Below, one piece after another: positions 1 to 5,339 of a stretch of DNA of 8,375 bases (within the stretch, counting starts at the first letter, position 1; the number at the start of each line of letters is the position of its first letter). Location of the stretch: the NCBI GenBank assembly GCA_022508725.1, contig JAFLUR010000088.1, positions 1-8,375 of the forward strand, given 5' to 3'. The stretch comes from Oscillospiraceae bacterium (GTDB taxonomy: Bacteria; Bacillota; Clostridia; UBA1381). The position numbers and the translations under genes were made by a program. A model generated the notes under the pieces. The model was not told the origin of the DNA and made no database searches. It worked only from the letters and a program-made list of their open reading frames with translations.

Positions 1-59
1 TCCGCGAGGCGTCTGCATTTTTAAATATGCCGAAATTTTAATAAAAATTAAAAATGCTA

Positions 60-88
60 TTGACACGGAAGACATATTTTGATATAAT
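60..88 (+). promoter_or_regulatory. Consensus sigma-A type promoter of the tRNA-Thr gene
   Basis: A perfect -35 box TTGACA (60-65) and a perfect -10 box TATAAT (83-88) are separated by 17 bases. Transcription should begin near 95, about ten bases before the mature tRNA. Such consensus strength is typical of stable RNA promoters. A CCGAAATTT motif at 30-38 lies 21 bases upstream of the -35 box and recurs in the glycosidase upstream region. Confidence 0.9.
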
Positions 89-105
89 AATTAAGCGTTG
101 TAAAT

Positions 106-181
106 GCCGGCATAGCTCAGCAGGCAGAGTAACACCTTGGTAAGGTGTAGGTCGGCGGTTCGAATCCGCTTGCCGGCTCCA
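106..181 (+). tRNA. tRNA-Thr, anticodon GGT
   Basis: A complete cloverleaf can be folded by eye. The acceptor stem GCCGGCA (106-112) pairs perfectly with TGCCGGC (171-177). The D stem is GCTC/GAGT. The anticodon stem ACACC/GGTGT (132-136/144-148) encloses the loop TTGGTAA, with anticodon GGT at 139-141, which reads ACC and ACU threonine codons. The T arm is GGCGG/CCGCT around TTCGAAT. The discriminator base is T178 and the CCA end is encoded at 179-181, both common in Firmicutes. The gene stands alone between its own promoter and terminator, so it is probably a single-gene transcript. No copy of its 3' end occurs elsewhere in the window that would suggest use as an integration site. Confidence 0.97.
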
Positions 182-182
182 T

Positions 183-221
183 AAAAAAAACCGATATACA
201 CGGTTGGTATATCGGTTTTTT
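183..221. terminator. Bidirectional intrinsic terminator between the tRNA and the GH43 gene
   Basis: The stem CCGATATAC (191-199) pairs with GTATATCGG (207-215) around a 7-base loop. The stem is flanked by an A-run on the left (183-190) and a T-run on the right (216-220), which also pair with each other. Read rightward it ends the tRNA transcript. Read leftward the A-run becomes a U-run and ends the convergent glycosidase gene, whose stop codon is about 20 bases away. Confidence 0.9.
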
Positions 222-238
222 ATTTTCTTTGATTTTTT

Positions 239-3200
239 TTAATCGATTACTTTTTTATCAACGATTGGATACATATTATTCCAAACCATAAGGCATACTT
301 TGTTTCCGTTTTCCCGGGCGGTATAATCGATCGATACCGGTTGATTATTCGATTTTATATCTGTTTTTTCACAGTGTACATTGATAAGCGCGTTGTCATC
401 GTTATACTCGGCTATGTATATATCGGCGGTTTCGTACATTTTTGCGTTTTTCAGCGAGAATGTTATTTTCCCGTCCCTCACCGACAAATCTTCAAGTCCG
501 GCGTTTGTAATATCGGTTTCGGATATATTGAATGAGCATGAGGACAGATCGTACGGATATGATAAAATCAATTTATTGCCGAAAGAGAAAAGGAATTTGC
601 CCTTTTCGGTAATGCTTTCAAAGGATACGCCGTCCGAGCCGTCCAATGCCTTTACCGTTTTGAATGTCATTGCCTCAGCCTGCACTCCGTCACTGTCCTG
701 TGTCAGGACTGCGGAATTATCCGATGCTTTTATATACAGTCCCGGCTTATTGACCGACTGTATAGAGATATAATTTTCATTGTCCGGGTCATATTTTCCT
801 TTTGTTATTTCCCATGCGGTATTTAGGTCGTAGTTGTCGTCAAACAGCACACATTCCTTGGATATCGGATATTCCGCATCGGCGGAGGGATTTGAAAATT
901 CGTCACAGCCGATATATCTGCCGTCATAGGTCCGGATTCTGCTTGCCGTTCCGGTAAGACCTATCGATAATTCTTCCATGGGGAATACCTTTCCGTCAGA
1001 GCCGAATTTCAATTCCTGTATACATATCGAACGCCTGAAACCGCTGCCTTTGGAAAGAGCGCCGTTATGGTATATGAAATAGGTTTTGCCGCCGAAATCT
1101 ATTACGGACGGATGGTTCGTGTTTGAAGTTGCGGTGGGTTTCATTATAATTCCGCCGAATTCCCACGGACCGTAAGGTGAATCGGATACCGCATATCCCA
1201 TCTGTTCGCGCCGGCCGAACGCGCCGAACGTATAATATTTGCCGGCATAGCCGCCGTCTGAGCTTTTTCGTCTGTAAAGCCACGGCGCCTCGGTAAACCA
1301 CAGTCCGTCGGGGATATTTTTAAATTCCTGTTCCTTTATATCGGCGCCCATTTTAATATTTCCGTCGCCGTCCGTGTCCTTTACCGAGATCATATCCTCA
1401 TTAAGCTCGCAAACATAATATTTGCCGTTTCCCCATGCGAGATAACGATGCTCCGCTCCGTCGATTGTTTCTATCCATACCGTGGGGTCTATGTCGTTAT
1501 AGTCACTTGTTTGGGGTGTGGTAAAAGTACCCTTTACGAGAGGAGTGCCTTTGTCGATAAACGGTCCTGTCGGACTGTCCGCAACCGCAACGCCTATCGA
1601 TTGTTTCCCGTCGGAGGTTTTGTCCCATGTGCAGTAGTAAAGATAATATTTTCCGTTATACGCTGCCGCTTGACTTGCCCACGCCGAGGTTTTATCGGAC
1701 GCCCATGAAATGCTTTCCGCTTTCATGACGGGTCCCTCATAATTCCAGTTTATCATATCCTTTGAACTGAAGCATATCCATTCGGGCATTACATATTCTT
1801 CTTTATTTGACGTGTCATGTCCCGCGTAAAGATATACGGTGTCACCTTCGACAAAAGCGGCGGGATCTCCGGCATAAATGATATTGCCGGCGGCGTCACA
1901 GCCGTTTACGGGATTTCCGCCGGAGCTTTTTTTAATGACCGTAGGAATTGTATTGACCTTTGGTATTATTTTTGTACTCTGCGCGCACGCATTGCTCTTT
2001 TTTGCAAAATGCGCGATGCAGGCTTGATCCGTGCCGGTAAGAACAAGCGCGGATTTTCCGGCATCTTTGTCGTATCCCGTGAGAACAAACATTTTGACGG
2101 TATCTCCGTTACGGTAAAATTCGTAATTATCGGCATTTCCGTCGGCTGCAAAGCTTATTGTTACGGTGTGACCGCCGTCAAAACTCCATGTTCCGAGATC
2201 GTTGCCGAGAGTGCCGTCGCTTTGAAGTATTATTTCAGATGAATGAACCGGAAGATCCGATCCCTTGTATGCTCCGCTTGTGCTCACGTTGGTAACGCCG
2301 TTATCGAGGATGGTATGTCCCACACTTGACAGATCCCATGTTCCGTAAAGCATGGTTTCGGGAATGTCCTGCACCTGCTCTCCCGCATAGACAAGCGGGG
2401 AAATTACCGGCCAGCCGTCCTCGGTCCACATCATCTTCTTTACCTGAAGATATGCCCACGCATCGGCGACCTTACGGCAGTGCTGCACAAAATACCAGCT
2501 GCCGTCATCATCCCGGAACGCGCTGTTATGACCGCTTCCGACGTATTCTATGCCGTCTCCGAGCCGGAACGAACCGGATATTTTGTATCCCCATAATTCG
2601 CCGAGGCTTCCGCCTTCCTTGACTTGATCGGAATATGACATTCCGACAGGTCTGTTGTTGTGGTCAAGCAGCTGTCTTGAAGGATTATCCGAAAGAACCT
2701 CTTCAAATGTCTTATTTGTTCGTGCAATTCTTACATTATAGTTAGTACCGAGCCAGCCGTATGAGGTAAACATATATCTGTAGCCCGTATCCTCGTTGTA
2801 TACGGTAAACGGACCCTCGGGACCGACTACTCCTTTCGGAGTGGAAAATACTCTTGCGCCGACTTTGTTGCTTGAAGCGAGCAGAGTTTTATCATCGGTG
2901 TAATCAACGCCTTTTACGCGTCCCGTTTCGGTATCAAGCTCCGCCATATGTATTCCCTGCCAGAACGAACCCCATATGAAATATACCTTTCCGTCGCTGT
3001 CGGTGAAGATATTTGTGTCTATTGCGTTTGTCGGTGAATTAGAACTCTCCGATGAAGCCAGCACAACGCCGCAGTCACGGTATTCATCGTCCCATATCCT
3101 CGGAGATTTTGATTTTACAAGTCCTATTACCGAGTTTCTTCCGCCGAGTCCGCATGATACCGAAACATAGAACCAATACGGGTACTCGTCGCCCTCCGAA

Positions 3201-4585
3201 TAATAAATATCGGGCGCCCAGTAGGTTCCGTTTGCTTCGGCTTCGGGAATATTCTTTTCAATATAAGCCTCGGCGCTTTCCGGTACGGTTATCCGACCGT
3301 TAAAATTGCGTTGAGTCCAGTGTATCAGATCCTCCGATTCAAAAACAACATTGTGTGTTGAATATGCAAAATAATGTCCTGATTTTGGGTCTTTGAATAT
3401 TGTAGGATCGTGCGCTCCGCTTGTGGTTTGATTGGAATCGGAGGGGGAGGGGGGAGGAAACAGCGTTTGCGACACGGGCAGATAGCCTGCGTCAAATTCC
3501 GCGTCTTTTTCATCGGTAATGTCCTTTACCGTAAATTTGTAATAAGCGGCTTTTTTGTTGTCGGCGGTGATTTCCGCGGTAAATTCGGCATTTTCCAAAA
3601 CCGCAAGTGTTTTTTCGGGACTTTTGTATACGATTTCCGACGAATTGTTATCCGCATCGAAGGCTTCCGCGGTAACGCAGAGCTTTCTTTCGTTTATGCG
3701 GTAATTTTTTACGGATATATGCGCCGAAACGGTTTCACCCGGTTCGACTTGAAATACGGCTGTGCCGTTTTTATAAAAATCCGTATATATTTCAAGCCGG
3801 TTCTTTTCATATACCGTTTTGATAAGTTCCATATTGACCGCCTCATCCGCAAGAGATGAAATTTCATCCTTGCTCAAAGCCTTTCCGTAAATTCTGAAAT
3901 CATCTATTTTTCCGGAAAATCCCTCACCGTCTCCCCAGTTGCCGTGTCCTATCCATGTTGACGCATCGGAGGTCATGAGCGATTTAACATCCACCGCAGT
4001 GCTGTCAGAGGCGGAAAGTCGTCCGTTTATGTACAGCTTTGTGCCGTTTTCTTCAAATACGACCGTAACGTATATCCAGTCGGAATAATCTCCCTCCGCA
4101 CCTACCGAGCTGAGCCGCGCGCCGCTGTTGTTGTATCTTTCCGCGGTAAGCGATGCGGGAGACGCAAGCATACCGAGGTATTTTTCATGCAGAAAATCCT
4201 GTTTGCCTCCGACCGGGGTGGTCATAAACGGCCATCCGCCGCCCGGTTTCAGCCAAAAGGAAAATGTAGCGGCGGTCTTTCCGGCAAGAATACCCTCGGG
4301 AAGCTCAAGATAGTTTCCCGGAGCGTTTTCGCTTATGTAAAGTGCTTTGTTTCCGCTGTCGTTATTGCAGCCCGAGGAATATGAAACATTTCCGTATTCC
4401 TTTACGATTCCGCCTTTCGACGCTTCAAAGCTTCCGCTGCCGGTCCCGTTTTCATCGAAACTGATGTAAACAAGAAGCTCGTCCGTCGGAAGCTCGTTTA
4501 CGGCGCATGAAGTCATAAATGTTATGCTCATAAGTATTGACGACGCCAAAAAGAAAGATATGATACGTTTAAGTCTGTTTTTCAC
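239..4585 (-). CDS. Double-GH43 surface lipoprotein: arabinanase-like plus arabinofuranosidase-like, with LamG and CBM42-like modules
   Basis: Predicted extracellular, membrane-anchored arabinan or arabinoxylan-degrading enzyme of 1448 residues. The start is GTG, fixed by GGAGGG 8 bases upstream and by the signal peptide: basic n-region KNRLKR, hydrophobic core, lipobox-like MTSC with Cys27. Domains in order: LamG-like sandwich (about 35-248); an Ig-like sandwich (about 255-370) and a Pro/Ser linker; first GH43 propeller (about 385-740) with HDPTIF (Asp393), IDTNIF (Asp523), GPEGPF (Glu590) and the arabinanase GHNS motif (His686); a GH43 C-terminal beta-barrel-like domain (about 745-870) starting LYGTWD; second GH43 propeller (about 880-1200) with GDPAAF (Asp907), DIDPTV (Asp1033) and FTEAPW (Glu1099); an AbfB/CBM42-like trefoil (about 1215-1345) with SIQSVNKPGLYI; and a C-terminal sandwich. 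Both catalytic triads appear intact, with similar spacing. Endo-1,5-arabinanase for the first propeller fits well; the second could be an arabinofuranosidase, xylosidase or related exo-enzyme. No dockerin or S-layer motif was seen. Confidence 0.92.
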   Translation of the reverse strand: MKNRLKRIISFFLASSILMSITFMTSCAVNELPTDELLVYISFDENGTGSGSFEASKGGIVKEYGNVSYSSGCNNDSGNKALYISENAPGNYLELPEGILAGKTAATFSFWLKPGGGWPFMTTPVGGKQDFLHEKYLGMLASPASLTAERYNNSGARLSSVGAEGDYSDWIYVTVVFEENGTKLYINGRLSASDSTAVDVKSLMTSDASTWIGHGNWGDGEGFSGKIDDFRIYGKALSKDEISSLADEAVNMELIKTVYEKNRLEIYTDFYKNGTAVFQVEPGETVSAHISVKNYRINERKLCVTAEAFDADNNSSEIVYKSPEKTLAVLENAEFTAEITADNKKAAYYKFTVKDITDEKDAEFDAGYLPVSQTLFPPPSPSDSNQTTSGAHDPTIFKDPKSGHYFAYSTHNVVFESEDLIHWTQRNFNGRITVPESAEAYIEKNIPEAEANGTYWAPDIYYSEGDEYPYWFYVSVSCGLGGRNSVIGLVKSKSPRIWDDEYRDCGVVLASSESSNSPTNAIDTNIFTDSDGKVYFIWGSFWQGIHMAELDTETGRVKGVDYTDDKTLLASSNKVGARVFSTPKGVVGPEGPFTVYNEDTGYRYMFTSYGWLGTNYNVRIARTNKTFEEVLSDNPSRQLLDHNNRPVGMSYSDQVKEGGSLGELWGYKISGSFRLGDGIEYVGSGHNSAFRDDDGSWYFVQHCRKVADAWAYLQVKKMMWTEDGWPVISPLVYAGEQVQDIPETMLYGTWDLSSVGHTILDNGVTNVSTSGAYKGSDLPVHSSEIILQSDGTLGNDLGTWSFDGGHTVTISFAADGNADNYEFYRNGDTVKMFVLTGYDKDAGKSALVLTGTDQACIAHFAKKSNACAQSTKIIPKVNTIPTVIKKSSGGNPVNGCDAAGNIIYAGDPAAFVEGDTVYLYAGHDTSNKEEYVMPEWICFSSKDMINWNYEGPVMKAESISWASDKTSAWASQAAAYNGKYYLYYCTWDKTSDGKQSIGVAVADSPTGPFIDKGTPLVKGTFTTPQTSDYNDIDPTVWIETIDGAEHRYLAWGNGKYYVCELNEDMISVKDTDGDGNIKMGADIKEQEFKNIPDGLWFTEAPWLYRRKSSDGGYAGKYYTFGAFGRREQMGYAVSDSPYGPWEFGGIIMKPTATSNTNHPSVIDFGGKTYFIYHNGALSKGSGFRRSICIQELKFGSDGKVFPMEELSIGLTGTASRIRTYDGRYIGCDEFSNPSADAEYPISKECVLFDDNYDLNTAWEITKGKYDPDNENYISIQSVNKPGLYIKASDNSAVLTQDSDGVQAEAMTFKTVKALDGSDGVSFESITEKGKFLFSFGNKLILSYPYDLSSCSFNISETDITNAGLEDLSVRDGKITFSLKNAKMYETADIYIAEYNDDNALINVHCEKTDIKSNNQPVSIDYTARENGNKVCLMVWNNMYPIVDKKVID

Positions 4586-4593
4586 AATTTATT

Positions 4594-4599
4594 CCCTCC
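4594..4599 (-). promoter_or_regulatory. Ribosome binding site deciding the GTG start of the GH43 gene
   Basis: GGAGGG on the minus strand lies 8 bases before a GTG codon at 4583-4585. The next in-frame methionine is residue 19, inside the hydrophobic core of the signal peptide, so GTG is the only sensible start. Confidence 0.88.
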
Positions 4600-4625
4600 G
4601 TCAATAAGATATTCTTTTTATTAAA

Positions 4626-4654
4626 AGTATATAGAATTTCGGGCTGTTTGTCAA
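4626..4654 (-). promoter_or_regulatory. Promoter of the GH43 gene, with a putative operator in its spacer
   Basis: On the minus strand TTGACA (4649-4654) and TATACT (4626-4631) are separated by 17 bases. Transcription would begin near 4619, giving a 5' leader of roughly 34 bases. The spacer contains AATTTCGGGC (4635-4644, plus-strand orientation). This 10-mer recurs, inverted, at 4737-4746, and its core forms the arms of an inverted repeat upstream. That placement suggests control by a DNA-binding protein, which is an inference. Confidence 0.85.
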
Positions 4655-4713
4655 TACAAAAATATAATTTGTGTCTGAGATCCTGTTTCTGCATCCTCCA
4701 ATCATCATCTTTT

Positions 4714-4820
4714 CGGCGTCTTTTCCCGCCGGCTTTGCCCGAAATTTTTGAAATACACAAAGTATTACCGCAAATTTCGGACTTTGCCGCCGGAAAAACC
4801 CGCTCAAAAATCCGGCAATC
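4714..4820. repeat. Cluster of three inverted repeats upstream of the GH43 promoter
   Basis: Three potential hairpins follow one another. CGGCG/CGCCG pairs at 4714-4718/4727-4731. CCGAAATTT (4739-4747) pairs perfectly with AAATTTCGG (4772-4780) and encloses a nested AATAC/GTATT stem (4752-4756/4762-4766). A third pairs the TTGCCG near 4785 with the CGGCAA near 4815. None is followed by a convincing T-run on either strand, so they are not clear terminators. They could be operator sites, the structured 3' end of the small minus-strand transcript, or decayed sequence. No protein-coding gene is supported between 4655 and 4892. Confidence 0.5.
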
Positions 4821-4892
4821 GAAGGAATACCGAACAGGCTCTGATATGTCGGAAACTTCCTCGACCGGACCGTGCTGTTTACCGTACCGTTT

Positions 4893-5003
4893 TTACATTG
4901 AGGGGATAAGTACAAAAAACGCAAGAAATATCACAGCCAAAAATGCAAGAGCAAAAATCGCGGCGCGTTTCAGGTGCTTTGATGTTATAAATACAAACTT
5001 CAT
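4893..5003 (-). CDS. Small hypothetical single-membrane-segment protein (36 aa), or the remnant of a larger gene
   Basis: A 36-codon ORF starts at ATG 5001-5003, preceded at a 7-base distance by a very strong GGGAGGA ribosome site (5011-5017), and ends with TAA. It begins MKFVFITSKHLKR, a short basic segment, followed by about 20 hydrophobic residues (AAIFALAFLAVIFLAFFVLI) and a short tail PSM. It should insert in the membrane with its N terminus inside. A longer in-frame extension to 5093 exists, but the ribosome site selects the internal start. The basic-then-hydrophobic opening resembles the N terminus of clostridial membrane-anchored polysaccharide deacetylases (PdaB-like), a resemblance judged from memory. 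The downstream sequence does not continue in frame, so this may be a broken gene rather than a functional micropeptide. Its own promoter is not obvious. Confidence 0.5.
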   Translation of the reverse strand: MKFVFITSKHLKRAAIFALAFLAVIFLAFFVLIPSM

Positions 5004-5046
5004 AATAAATTCCTCCCATAAAATATTTGTATATTCTATGAATGCA

Positions 5047-5072
5047 GCCGGTATATTATTACAAATACCGGC
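5047..5072. repeat. 8-bp inverted repeat upstream of the small ORF
   Basis: GCCGGTAT (5047-5054) and ATACCGGC (5065-5072) are perfect inverted repeats around a 10-base A+T-rich loop. No T-run follows directly on either strand, so it is more likely an operator or leader hairpin than a terminator. It lies about 30 bases upstream of the ribosome site of the 36-codon minus-strand ORF. Confidence 0.5.
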
Positions 5073-5151
5073 AGCAGATATATACTTTTTCACAGATATA
5101 AAAAATTTTTTTGATTTTTTTTGTATAATGTGTTGAAATTCTTTTGTTTTT

Positions 5152-5180
5152 TTGATAATATATTATAGTAGATGTATAAT
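5152..5180 (+). promoter_or_regulatory. Promoter candidate for the solute-binding protein operon
   Basis: TTGATA (5152-5157) and TATAAT (5175-5180) are separated by exactly 17 bases, so transcription would begin near 5187. A second, overlapping candidate is TTGAAA (5133-5138) with TAATAT (5156-5161), also spaced 17. The first has the better -10 box. Confidence 0.7.
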
Positions 5181-5288
5181 ACAGATAAACAATGTGTACA
5201 AATGCGATATTTTCCGGCATTAAAAATGAGCGTCCGGGAATAAGTACGGCGAGCCGGCATTTTACCGTATGTAATTCCGGAGGATGGG

Positions 5289-5323
5289 AAAATATCGGAA
5301 ATATCTGTGTTTCGGAATATTTT
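5289..5323 (+). promoter_or_regulatory. Leader hairpin directly before the solute-binding protein ribosome site
   Basis: AAAATAT (5289-5295) pairs with ATATTTT (5317-5323), and GAAA (5298-5301) with TTTC (5310-5313), across a small internal loop. It ends in a run of six Ts (5320-5325). AAGGA (5326-5330) follows at once, 9 bases before ATG 5340. The stem is A+T-rich and therefore weak. It might act as an attenuator or modulate ribosome access, or it may be chance. Confidence 0.35.
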
Positions 5324-5339
5324 TTAAGGATGTGAGATA

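Larger units (their letters stand above)
5004..5339. other. Intergenic control region of the solute-binding protein operon
   Basis: This A+T-rich stretch carries no gene I can support. It holds the ribosome site of the small minus-strand ORF (5011-5017), an 8-bp hairpin (5047-5072), poly-T tracts (5105-5153), two overlapping plus-strand promoter candidates (5133-5180) and a leader of about 150 bases before the start codon at 5340. The leader contains CCGGCATT twice (5214-5221 and 5254-5261) and a hairpin just before the ribosome site (5289-5323). I do not recognise a known riboswitch class in it. Confidence 0.6.

Noticed and set aside
106..181. tRNA-Thr as an attachment site of a genomic island carrying the glycosidase locus
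   Set aside because: No integrase and no repeated copy of the tRNA 3' end were found in the window.
4648..5136. A 162-codon plus-strand open frame in the intergenic region
   Set aside because: It begins within the GH43 promoter, has no ribosome site, runs through poly-T tracts and has an unremarkable composition with many Phe/Ile/Cys. It is most likely non-coding.
5105..5153. Poly-T tracts as an intrinsic terminator
   Set aside because: No GC-rich hairpin lies immediately before them. They are better explained as A+T-rich promoter-upstream sequence.
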